Shown here piece by piece: positions 33,364 to 44,800 of a DNA stretch of 64,000 bases. The notes beneath the pieces were generated by a model. That model was given only the letters and a program-made list of their open reading frames with translations. It ran no database searches and was not told the origin of the DNA. Origin of the DNA: Paroedura picta (Eukaryota > Chordata > Lepidosauria > Squamata > Gekkonidae); contig NC_135383.1 in NCBI RefSeq assembly GCF_049243985.1, positions 30,414,442 to 30,478,441 on the forward strand. Reading direction: 5' to 3'. The translations under genes and the position numbers were made by a program. Every line of letters starts with the position of its first letter. Positions within the stretch are counted from its first letter, which is position 1.

Positions 33364-35534
33364 TCCCTGACGGGCTTGTTAAAAACCAATGGGTAGGGAA
33401 ACAAGTGTGAAAACCTAGTGCCCCTTTGTCCTGGTCTGGGAAGTGCCATGCTGCCTTTGAGAATCTGAAGGCACTGTTTACCGGTGCTGGCCCATGCCGA
33501 CCCCAATAAGGTTTTCATGGTGCAAGTAGATTCCTCGGATGTAGCTATAGGGGTGGTGATCCTGCACAAAGGGGAAGATGGGCATCTGCACCCCCTCGCC
33601 TACATTTCCAAGAAATTATCCGGGCCAGAGAAGAATTGGGCCATTTGGGAGAAAGAGGCAGCCGCTGTAAAACTCACACTGGCTACCTGGTGGCACTGGC
33701 TAGAAGGGTCTGCCCTCCCCTTTGTGGTCTGGACTGATCATAAAAATTTGCAGGCAAAGCAACCCTGCATGCTGTCCACAAAACAAATGTGCTGGGCTGA
33801 GTTTTTCTCCCGCTTCAACTTCACTCTGAAACATCTCCCTGATAAAATGAACTTTCTGGCTAACGCCCTATCACACTTCCCCAAGTATGAGTGCAAACGA
33901 GAGCCATTGGTGGATACGATCTTCACCCCGGCTCAGTTGGAGCTGGCAGTGGTGATGCAGAACCAGGGGGCTGGCGGCGCACCCTCCCCTGGGGGGTGGG
34001 TCCAGAAGCACGTCAAGCTCAACCCAGTGTTTGCCCGCCTTTGGCCAGCTCTGCAGAAGAAGGAGGAGTTGTTCTGCCGGGGGGACAAGCGGCACATGCC
34101 AGCGGCGGCGTGCAGGGACATTTTGAAACTGTGCCACGATTCTAGGGCGGTGGGGCATTTCGGCTTTGTCAAAACGTTGCATTTGGTGCGTAGACATTAC
34201 TGGTGGCCGATCCTCCGCAGGGATGCAGGAATATGTGAAGTTTGTCTGGTGTGTTTGACTGCAAAGAAGGCAGGGGAAAAGAAAAAGGGACCGCTGCAGC
34301 CTTTGCCAACCTCGTCTGAACCATGGAAAGAAATCACCATGGACTTTATCACGGACCTTCCACTGAGTCATGGGAAAACTGTCATCTGGGTGGTGGTACA
34401 TGCGTTTTCAAAGCAGGTGCACTTCATCCCGTGCGCAGGGTTGCCCTCAGCCCCCAAGTTGGCCTCCTAGTTTGTAGAACACGTGGACAAACTGCACGGA
34501 ATCACAGGACGAATTTTGATGGATTGCAGGACACAGTTCGTTGCCAAGTTTTGGCGGGAACTTTTGGGTTTGCTGGGGGTGGAGCAAGCACTTACTTCAG
34601 GGTACCACCGAGGGACTATAAGGAACAAGTTGATGAAAAAAGAAGCACAGCCCCTGCGTGGATGGTGGGGGATTTGGCTTATCTCTCTACCAAGAACTTG
34701 CACAGCCAGCAGCCCTCAAGCAAACTCGGGCCCAAGTTTGTGGTACCCTTCAAAGTCAAACACATTATTAACTCTGTGACTGTGGAGTTAGAATTGCCAA
34801 AGACTTATAGGCATGTCCACCCCGTTTTCCATTCCAGCTTGCTGAAGAAAGCCCCTCCTCCAGACACTTGGCACCCCGCTGCAGCTGCCCCCATTCCTGT
34901 GTTTGTGGATAAAGACACACACTACAAAGTAAGTGGGAACTGGGAAGAATTTCCAATGGGGGATCACGAATGGGTGGAGGCTGGGAATGTGCGGGGCCCC
35001 AAATTGGAATGTGAGTTCCATCGTAAATTCCCTCAATGTCCAAGACCGGTGGATGGGAGATGATGAGGGAGATATTTATGGAAGGGCGGAATGTCAGGAT
35101 CAACCCCTCTGATCGCTGCCATGATTTGTGATTGACCTGAGAGACTCCATTTTGGTTTGATGTGTGTTGTTTGAAGAAACCTTTTATAACCCTTTTATGA
35201 CCCTGAACTATTTTGTCAGTGCCTTGTGTGTCCGCTTCATGCTGTGCTCCCATTTTGCAAATGTACTTTGTTATCAGGAAGGGAGGGCTGTTTGTCACCC
35301 AAGGCCAGACAGCCTGGTGAGGATCTGGAGGAGCACCCAGGATGGCACCTGTGTGTGGGGGGGGACTTTTCCCCCTGGGAATGGGGGGACGTTTGGGCAA
35401 GAATGAACCATTGATAAGTGCTTGCTTTCCCTGTATCGATCAGAATCAACTACAAACGTTGGAGTGATTGGAACTGCTACCAAAAACTTTCTTTTAATTC
35501 AGAAGCCTAGTTGTTAGTCTGTCTGCCTCTGACA
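30235..35534 (+). mobile_element. Ty3/Gypsy LTR retrotransposon fossil, broken
   Basis: A Metaviridae-type element. The 3' LTR is 35092-35534 (TGTCAGG to CTGACA), preceded by a purine-rich tract; the matching 5' LTR (about 30235-30501) keeps only its downstream part. Parts in order: gag region (about 30540-32110) with a CCHC-like knuckle near 31770, a pol region with protease/RT remnants (about 32130-33200), RNase H (about 33480-33900), a zinc-binding and core integrase region (about 34020-34500) and a C-terminal segment to about 35060. The element is broken, with several breaks. A (TAA)n microsatellite lies at 33307-33362. The two LTRs differ at roughly one base in twelve by eye, so the insertion is of middle age, not recent. 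Confidence 0.9.
33307..33362 (+). repeat. (TAA)n microsatellite inside the Gypsy fossil
   Basis: Uninterrupted trinucleotide run of about 18 units. Confidence 0.95.
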
Positions 35535-35554
35535 CCTGTGTGGGAGGCTTCTAA

Positions 35555-36095
35555 GGTGGTGAGTGTAGGGCCACACCCTGATTGGCCCATATTCAAGGCT
35601 GGATACCCGGGATATGCTCCTCCCACAGGGGCATTTCACAATTATATAGAGCAGGGGTAATCAAACTGCGGCCCTCCAGATGTCCATGGACTACAATTCA
35701 CAGGAGCCACCCTGCCAGCGAATGCTGGCAGGGGGCTCCTGGGAATTGTAGTCCATGGACATCTGGAGGGCTGCAGTTTGACTACTCCTGATATAGAGGA
35801 ACCATGGATAAGGATGTCTACAGCAGTTTACACAATAGCTTTTCCTCAGATTTTCCCAAAGTTGAAAAGTTTGCTATAGGAGAAGATGATAGTACGTACA
35901 TTCTAAACTTTTACAAAGCTGACTTGGATGCGTCCCAACTACAACTTCATCGGGACATATTTTGAGATATTGCAAGACAGCGGAAAGTTAAACTTTTAGC
36001 TCTTCATGATTTGATTATCTGTTCAGTGGAGAACAAGGAAAATATCTGTGTAAACTACTACCAGAACTAACTTTTCAGAATAGGCCTTACCATAC
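35555..36095 (+). mobile_element. Penelope-like or other retroelement 5' fragment, tentative
   Basis: CACCCTGATTGGCCCATATTC leads to TATATAGAGGAACCATGGA and a short open frame (MDKDVYSSLHNSFSSDF, from about 35803). The same leader occurs on minus at 42000-42190, and a shortened version at about 62010-62290 that ends in a hammerhead-like motif. This makes a Penelope-like element plausible but not proven. A hAT MITE interrupts it at 35652-35790. Confidence 0.4.
35652..35790. mobile_element. hAT palindromic MITE, copy 2
   Basis: Near-palindrome from CAGGGGTAATCAAACTG to CAGTTTGACTACTCCTG, with the perfect 8-bp duplication ATATAGAG at 35644-35651 and 35791-35798. Confidence 0.92.
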
Positions 36096-36239
36096 CTCTG
36101 TTTCTTCCTGCACCTCAGAAAGGTCATTCTCATGCCTTTGTAGAATAAAGACCTTTCTAAGGTCCAGCATGACACAGGCCAGGCTCAATCACATGGCTCT
36201 TCTTCATGGGCAAAAGATCTCTCAGGAAACTGATCTTAG

Positions 36240-36699
36240 TGTCAGACGTTGAAAGGACTCACAACCAACTTCTTTGAAACAGAAAGTTTTATTGAGAAAT
36301 ACTTCATACACCTAGACTAGACAAGTCAAATCTGCCTGAGGACAGATTTGCTTCCCCTTATCAATACAGTTCTCCCGCCCAAAACTTGAAAGTTCCCAAG
36401 GGAGGGGAGGAAGGAAGAGGAGACAGATACAATTAAAAACAGTGTTACTTTCACATGTCCTTGGCTGTCTTCAGGCTTAGATAAGGTGTTATGGTTAGCA
36501 GAAGCTGGCCCAGCCGAGAGGCCTCAAGGAAAGGAACATTCAGAGATAATGGCTACATCAACATAGTTTTAACATGCTTTTAACAAGCATGCATGATATA
36601 GGGGCCTGGAGCTCCCAGGCACCAAGCGGCAAAGGTCAATCTAACTGTCATGGAGAAACTCAGGCTAATTTATGACGGGGTTTGCTAACAATCCTGACA
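36240..36699 (-). mobile_element. Solo LTR of an LTR retrotransposon, antisense
   Basis: 460 bp; on minus it starts TGTCAGGATTG and ends ACGTCTGACA, with an AATAAA signal on minus near 36288. A 5-bp duplication CTTAG flanks it (36235-36239, 36700-36704). No internal region remains, so it is a fossil left by LTR-LTR recombination. It differs in body sequence from the Gypsy LTR at 35092, though both begin TGTCAGGAT. Confidence 0.85.
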
Positions 36700-36709
36700 C
36701 TTAGTGGTA

Positions 36710-36925
36710 TTGCCCAGTGGTTCCAATCCCCGGTCTGGAGACCGGTACTGGTCGGTGGATCAGTTGGTACCAGGCTGCGGATCCTCCTCATCCTCCTCCC
36801 CGGCTGCTGCGTCAGGGGCTGCCCTGCCACTCTGCCTCTGGCTCTCCAGAAGAAGAAGAAGAGGAAGAGGAGGAGGAGGAAGAGGAAGATTAAGAAGAAG
36901 AATGAAGAAGAAGAACTAGCTAAGG
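36710..36925. mobile_element. hAT-related remnant with purine-rich (GAA/GGA) repeat
   Basis: GCCCAGTGGTTCCAATCCCC with TGCTGCGTCAGGGGCTGCCC, shared with 37130-37230, then (AGA/AGG)n at about 36848-36920. Confidence 0.5.
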
Positions 36926-37099
36926 AGAGCCATAAAAAGTATGGCGAAAAGAAGCTGATAGGGTAGGGAACCAGAAGGTAGGGAACCAGACTTGTGTCTC
37001 CACCAAGCATTTTAAGTATTTGCAGCCACTGAAAAAACTGGCAAATAAATATGTGGGTTCACATATGACCACCCTGGGGGTCAGTCCTGTCTCTGTGGA

Positions 37100-37482
37100 A
37101 CTTGCTTTACCAAAGACTTACTGTGGTGTCCGGTAATTGGTACCAAACTGTGGATCAGTCGGTACTGGGCCGCTGCTCCTCGTCCTCCTCCCCTGCTGCT
37201 GCGTCAGGGGCTGCCCTGCCACTCTGCCGCCGGTTCACATTTGGTGCTCTTTGGCGGCTACCATGGCTGGGGCTCCCCCTCAGCGTGGCGCTGCGCAGCT
37301 GCTACTGCCAGCGCCCCCAATGGGCGGCAGGAAGTCAGGGGTGCCTGCGGGAAAGCAAGTGGAGCAGGGGCTCAGGGGGCGGCGACATCCCTCAGCAAAA
37401 GACTACCCCCCCCCAGGGCCTCAGTAAAATTGTCAAGCGTTGACCGGTCCCCGGTGATAAAAAGGTTGGGGACCACTGCTAG
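37100..37482. mobile_element. hAT-type non-autonomous element
   Basis: Ends in AAAAAGGTTGGGGACCACTG (about 37463-37478), the hAT terminus seen at 10586 inverted. The 5' side shares TGCTGCGTCAGGGGCTGCCC with 36800. The left terminus is degraded. Confidence 0.6.
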
Positions 37483-38835
37483 TCCATTACCTCTCCTTGA
37501 CTGAGCCCCCTACATTCCACACCTTTCTAAATCATGGCCTCTCAAGCCAGCCTGGCACCTGGGCCATCCCCACCACCTTTGGCTGAGTGACCAGCCCCTA
37601 CTGTTGCTAGGCTGACCATCCGCATCTCAAGGCAAAGCATTCCTTTGTGGGGGAGGTGACAATCCAGAAGCAACACGGTACCTGAACTGAGGGCTCCTTT
37701 TCAGCCTGTGTTTGTAGCTATTTTGATGCTATCCAATAAAGCACCTGCTTTCTCCCATCACGAGTCTTGGGGGGGGGAGGAAGGGGGCAGATCACACACT
37801 GAGTTGCAGGTTGTTGGTGTCCTGACTTAACTGCTCTGACCTCCCTGGTGAAGGAGCAATTCAGAAGAAACTGCTGAAATTCTTGTCCTGATATTTCCCT
37901 TGGGAATATTTTAGTGAACTTTTAGTGAGTTCCTAAAACTGTAATGCTCCAGCATGTGGTTCTGGAGATAGGAATTTCATGCCAGCAAACCTTTTCAAAA
38001 TGGGCTGCAAAGTCCCAAATGCCAAAGGGAAGTACTGGGGGACAGAAGCCGTCTTCTGCAGCAGATGAAGCAGCAAGGCCGGCTACGCAAGCCGCGGTAA
38101 CCTCTTTTGCGATAACTGGGGAACTAGAGACCACTGTCAGTGGAACCAGGCACCAGAATACAAGATGGACTTCAGTAGTACTTTATAATATTGAGAGGCC
38201 TTACAAATGTGTGTGTAGCAGAAGGCCATTCTTAAACGTCACTCCTCCACCCACCCCTCATCAGCCATCCTAGGAGGCCATAACAGACCAGCTCCATGCA
38301 GGTGGCAGAGTGCCTCTGGCCACGGATCCTGCTTACAGGGAGCAGAAGGGGCAGGTTTCCTATTTGCATAAGGTGTGGACTCAAGAACTTTTAAAAATAA
38401 TTATATACAAGGCTGAATTATACTACTTTATTGTGTAGAACATGTAGATCAGACCTAAAATAGCTCTCTATGCTAGACATTGATCTAGTTTGGGGAGACG
38501 TTTCATATTCTGTATTGTTATTGTTCGGGGGGGGGAGGCAAGCACCTTACCAAATGATCACATCTGGAAAGACCATAGCCTGTAAGATTAAAAAACTCCC
38601 TTGTTGCTCAGTTCTTTGACACAGCAGGTGAAATAACCAGAAATTAATTTTCTGAACAGGTTCTTCAAATCTCGTTTTCAGACCACCCATATACAGCACC
38701 TTTTGCAGTCGACAAGGAAGCTGCCAGATCTCAACCAGATTTTTATAATTAAATTCTGTAAAAATCGGGGCAGCTACTCAACGTGGCAGTTTCTCAGACC
38801 AGCAACTCTTCCTTGCTGCTTCAAGGGCCCAGCAT
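37483..38835. other. Region downstream of TMEM97, including probable 3' UTR
   Basis: No exon. A minus-strand AATAAA occurs at 38427-38432, about 405 bp past the TMEM97 stop, and may be its poly(A) signal. The rest is unassigned. Confidence 0.4.
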
Positions 38836-41800
38836 TTAAGTGGTCTTCAGTTTCTCTCCTGAGTTGTAGGAGGGGTGGAGCAGCATGGTCGCAAGGAGCA
38901 GTAGCGGGATCAGCAGATAAGGGCTATAAATGGCAACGAGCCAGAGGCGTTCCTGCCCCGTCGCTGGTCCTGCAGCTCTGGAGCCTGAGAAATCCTGCAG
39001 CAAAATGTGTGCCAGCGGGGGCACCAGGGTCGTGGCCACGTGTGTGGCATAGATGATGGCAGGGGTTCGAATCCACTTGCAGTCACCTGGGTTTGAAAAG
39101 GGAAAGCATGGTTTTCAGTCTTCTCTTGGTAATCTGAGTCCCAAATACTGCCAGCAGGGAAGGAACTTGGCCTCAACCAGAGGGGCACTTCGTCATAATG
39201 AGAACTCTCTGAAGGAAGTCCAGATCCTGCCGCTTCTCTCTGGGAAATGGCCCTGCCCTGTGCAGCCCAGAACTGCACCTACCTAAAAAGGTGCCCCAAG
39301 TACCATCAGGATATGGCTGTTGAGTGAATGAATATCTGGGTGGTGGGCATCTGCTACCTGACACCCATTGACCTGCAATGCCAGGGACTGAACCTGGGGC
39401 CTTCTGGATGCCAAGCATAAGCTCTGCCAGTGAAGAATCGGCAGCTGCATCTGGTAGAGAACTGCACCACTTCTACCTGGTCCCAGTGTGATGTTGGAAG
39501 TGCATATCAGGCTGGCACTCTGCCATGTCAGCCTGCTTGGTGACCTCAGGAAAGTAACACAATGCAGAGCCTCCCTGAAAGAGATGTTGTGATGGCAGGG
39601 AATGATGCTGGTCTGTGGCCCGGTGTCGGGCCGGAAAGGCCTCGGTACTGGGCCGGCAGCGGCACCGCCTCCCTTCCCCCCCCCTGCAGCGAGAAGCTCA
39701 CCAGGCCTCGAGCGAAGCAGCCAGCATGTGGCTCTGGAGCGGCCAAAGCGGCAGCTTCGCTGACGGCCAGGCTAGCTTCTCGCTGCAAGACGGCGGACAC
39801 AAATGCGCATGCGCGGAGCTGCCGTGCATGCGTGTTTGCGCCCCCTGCTGGCGCAATTGCATGTGCATGCGTGTTTGCATGCACCTGCCGCGCGTGTGTG
39901 GTGCCCGGGCTGCTGGCTCTCCCCCACCCCCAGAGGCGGTCCTCAACCACAAAAAGGTTGGTGACCGCTGCTACATGCTGTCTGGAGCCCTCTCTAGTGA
40001 GATGAGCCAAACACTGTATGTGGCTTCAACTAAATGAACATGTTACCAACAGACACAAAGAAACCGCATCCAATGTACAGATACGTTTTCTGAGGACTGG
40101 ACAAGTTTTATGATGTACTAGGGGGCAGAGCCAGCTTTAGAAGCCAGCTAGAAGCCGGCAGCACCCACGCACCCTTGCGAGCAGTCGCCGCTGGAGCACA
40201 GTGGAGGGTGCTGCGGTGAAGGCGCACCCTCCCAGTGCCGAAGCTCTCACCCGCACCCCACCAGCAGCTGCCACGTGAGCACAGCGAGAGTGGGGTGGAG
40301 GGGAAGGCCACTTTAAAAACGGGCAGGGAGGAATGCGTGCCCAGATTCTCACTGCCTGCTGCAAAAGGAGCACTTGCAGGGCGGCAGGAGCTCCCCTCGC
40401 GGCCCACTAAACCACTGCCCCCTTCCCCTGTGGACTGCTCAGCCTGTGCCATGGATGGCATCAACCAAGAGTAGGCTGAGGGCAGCAGTGGCAGGGCTGA
40501 GCGCTCCTAGGCATCCTGTGCTTCGGCCGCTGGAAGCCAGGAATGCGGCAAGAGCAGCATGACCACCAGGGGATGGGAAGGGTGGCTGCCCCGTTCACTG
40601 AGGTCATGTGGAAAGATCCCGCAGAGTGGCTGCCACAGGGCACAGGAAGTACAGGCGGAGGTTGGAGCTACCGTCCGAGTGGGCAGGCGGCCTGGTGTGC
40701 TCTGGGGAGGACACTGTCGGTTCCCCTGGTGTCAGTGAGGAGACGGGGTGCAGCGACGTGACCTGCAGGAAGATGGCAGCTCAGACTCCAGGGAAGAGAC
40801 AGGCAGCCCTTCCAGGCCAGGGGGAGGAAGGGCCTGTCCCCTGAGGGCCAATCCGAGGGCCACCGGCGCTTCCTGACGGAGTGCCAAGTTATCTGAGTGG
40901 CCCTTGGGGGTGAGGGCCATCCCCCCATCAGAGGGCCAGCATGTTATGTATACAGATTAAAATGAGAGTTAGATCTACAACGGACTTTTTTCTTTTCTAT
41001 CCATGGCTGTCTTTTATCCTTGCCTCCGCATTACTTCATTTATGGGATGAGAATGATGATGAATGCACTCCCCCCAGGCTGAGGCCGGTGCTCTCCCAGC
41101 TTGGACTTTTAACGAGACACCCCTGGTCTTGAGCCGGCCATCTCTTCCCAAGCTCTCTTTTACGCAGTTTTGAGCCTGTGGCCGCTCTTCAAATTCAGAA
41201 GGGTGTGGTTAAGGATGGCTGCTGCAGGAGGCAGAACCAGTCACAAAATGGCTGTTGCAGCTTCCCTTCAATCACACTCTGAAGATCCTTGTGCTATGCT
41301 GGCAGCTGCTGCCAAAGAAAAACTTGCCAGCCAATCAGAAGCCTCGAGGGAGAAAAGCCCTGCCTGGCCCCTCCCCTGCTTTCTAGAAAGACCTGGTGGT
41401 GCCAGGGCACTGAGGGCCCTCCGCTCGACCTGTGCTTCCCAGAGTGACCACGGAGCAATGCTGGCCTTTTTCCAAGGAGGGTTTTCTCCATTACCTCTTC
41501 CTCCCCCCCCCCCCCCCACGGCCACATGGACTATTTGTTTCTAAGCTCTGAGCAATGCAGCTGTACTGTGGTTGAAGTCTAAGAATATAGCCACCTATAT
41601 AAGTCACAGCGGGGGGGGGGCAGGACTCCCATCTGGCCCTCCACAGCCAGGGAAAATTTGCTGCCATCCACCATGCTGTTTGAGCTAGCCCTTCAGCCTG
41701 GATCGCAAAGGGGGTCCATGACACAGAGGGAAGCATCTCCTTGTCCAGACAGCTGAGAGAACTGGTCCCATTGTTTTGCCCAGCCTGAGGAGGAACTGGA

Positions 41801-44800
41801 AGGGGGTGGGGAGAATGTTCCCAGAGCCCAAATGTAGCAGAAATGCAGAGATGAGCATGAGGAGGGTGGCAGAAGGACCGGAATACCCCTTCACTCTGCT
41901 GCTCAGACACGGAACTTAAAAAATATTTCAGCTCCAAGTGTCTCCCAAGCAGTTGCATGTATGCATTCCAGATTTTAAAAGAAGGGGGATGGATAATCGG
42001 AAGGGCGACCAGACATGGAGGAGGTGGTCATACAAAACTCATCCTTATCCATGGTTCCTCTATATATTTGGGGTGGAACGTTTCCAGCTGTCCAAGTTGG
42101 AATAGGGCCAATCAGGGTGCAGCCAGCAAAGTTGGCTGCACCTTGACTGGCCCTGCCCCTGCAGCTCCCGCCCTCCATCCCTGGACTCTAGCCTCTTTGC
42201 TCTCAGATGCGCCTCAGTGCCTGGAGCCAGCAGCAGGTATGGGGAGAGGGCCCTGGGCAAAGAGTTGTGGTGGAGGGCCTGCTAATGAGGGCCTCCTGGC
42301 CTGCTTGGTAAGGAGTTCTATCCCGGCCCTGCTAACAAGCTGGCCAGCACCCACCCATCCATTTGATTTGGCTGCAAGCTGTGGCCCAAAGCCACCTTAA
42401 GCTGCCTGGCCAGGGGCCAGGGGAGTGGACCCTTTCAAGGCCTGTTCTTAGGAATGGGCTTTGAAGCTAGTCCAGTATAAGAGGGAAAACGGATTACCTG
42501 CGGCATCTGGGCTCTCAGTGGCAAGTGTGGATTGCCGGGCAATGCGTCACATTGTGGCCACCATGAATGCCCCCCTTCTGCCGCATGGAAGCAATGCAGG
42601 TGATCCAAGTCATGTTCTCCCCAGCTTCCATGGTCTGTGAAGATTCACCAACCTTCCATCTGTGCTCCACCCAGTAGAACTTTGCACCCAGATGAACCAG
42701 ACACAAGCATTGAAAAGGCCAGCCTTCCGGGCCCAGATCAGGTCAGAGGAGGGCCAGACTCAGGGCCCTCCTGCTAGACACAGCTGAACCTTCCAAAAGG
42801 AAGCTGGAAGCCGCAATTTCTAGGACCACTACCACTGAGAAGGGGAGGATCCCCAATGCCTGGGCTGAACCAAGCCCACAGCAAAAGGGAGACTGGTTGA
42901 GTCTTTCACATGCCTGCCGCTTGAGATGATGGGGAAAGGCAGGGCTTTTGCTTATGGCCAGGAGCAGAGCTACCCTGTCCAAATAACGTTGTGCACTAAC
43001 CTTTCCAGAATGCATAAGCCGCCACAGGAAAGAAAGGCAGCTGCAAGAAGACTTCACAGCATATGAGCGACTTGAACCAGGCAGGGCACTGGGCCATCAA
43101 GGGGTCTTTAAACGAAGTTGTATACCACTTGACCATTTCTGTTAGCTGAGGAGACATAAAATGGCAGAAAATGGATTGGCTCCCTTCATTTAATCTCCAG
43201 CTCTTCTCCCACTGGCCAGCCAGTTGCATGAGAACAGCTTCACTGATTCTCCCAGGCAGTTACAGTTGAGTTTTCAAGGCCAGAGTTATTTATCTGTTTG
43301 TTTTACTTATTAACCGCTACTCCCGGCCAGGTAATTTACAGAGATAAAATAAGAAATCCCTGTCCCACCATGAAGAGCCTCTTGTGGCGCAGAGTGGTAA
43401 GGCAGCAGAAATGTTGTCTGAAAGCTCTGTCCATGAGGCTGGGAGTTCAATCCCAGCAGCCGGCTCAAGGTTGACTCAGCCTTCCATCCTTCCAAAGTCA
43501 GTAAAATGAGTACCCAGCTTGCTGGGGGGTAAACGGTAATGACTGGGGAAGGCACTGGCAAACCACCCCGTATTGAGTCTGCCATGAAAACACTAGAGGG
43601 CGTCACCCCAAGGGTCAGACATGACCCGGTGCTTGCACCGGGGATACCTTTACCTTTTATCTTTATCCCACCCATCTCCTTTGGTCTTTTATCCCACCCA
43701 TCTCCTTTGGCCGCAAGGCCTCGTGGCCCATAGGAGGGGTACTTGGAGGAGGGACCCAATGATATTCTGCTACTTGGGTTCAACCAAATGCCTGGTGGAA
43801 GAGTTGTGATTCACAAGCTCTGCAGAACTGCAAGAGCTTCTCCAGGGTCCTTAGCTCTTCCAGGAGCTTATTCCACCAGGTAGGGGCCAGTATCAAAAAG
43901 ACTGTATCACCTTGAAGCGTAGTTGGCTGCTGCCTGTCTCTGTGCAGCCACAATGGACCTTCCTTGGCGCTCCTGTTTGACATCTGAGAATCTTAGCACA
44001 GGAGGGTAACCTGGGCACCCAAGGCAGGACGAAGAGCATTTAGCGGGGGTTTGCCACTGCCTGAGAAAACCAGGACTTCCTGGGTGGGGCTCAGAGAGCC
44101 TCTGAGTTCTAACAGGTCCCTAGGAAGCCTTTTAATGTGTCTCACCCACATCTCTCCGGGCTGAGAAGCCCTTCAGGTATCCAGCAGACACTATCAGCCC
44201 CTCCATCCCTTGCTGGCCCACGGTGAAGGCTACCTGCCACTCCCAGCGGCTCCCCAGCCACTCCTGCTCATTGCCCACCCACTTGGAAGACAGGGCAGGG
44301 GGACTGGCTCTGCTGGCTGGGGACCTTAGCTCAGGAGGACATGCCTCATCCAGGCCACCCCTAACCTCCACTTGTGTCTGGCATGCCAGGCTCCCTGAAG
44401 AGCTCGAATCTGCCCTCTGCACTGTGCCTGGGGCCTCCGCGTTGCCCAGTGAGGCCACCGTTGCCCTCCTTGAGTCAGGGCACAACCACAACATTAGCAG
44501 CAAAAGTCAAAGAGATGGTGAAAAAATGGGGTGGACAATCAGGCAGAGCTCCCCCTAGTGCTGCCCCAACTGCTGGCCTCAGAGCTTGGCCTGCCTTGTC
44601 CTCCTCCTCTCTGCTGCTCAGCTGCATCTCCTGGTTCAATATGTGGGACTGGGGCCCATTGTTCTTGGCCCCTAGGGTGTGAAAGAGGCACCCCATTTAC
44701 AGAGATGGTGCCAAGATGATGGATGACTCTCTAGGTGGCAGTGGGGCCCATGAGACTGGCCTTCCACCACCATCACCACATATTTATGGGGTATATTGAC

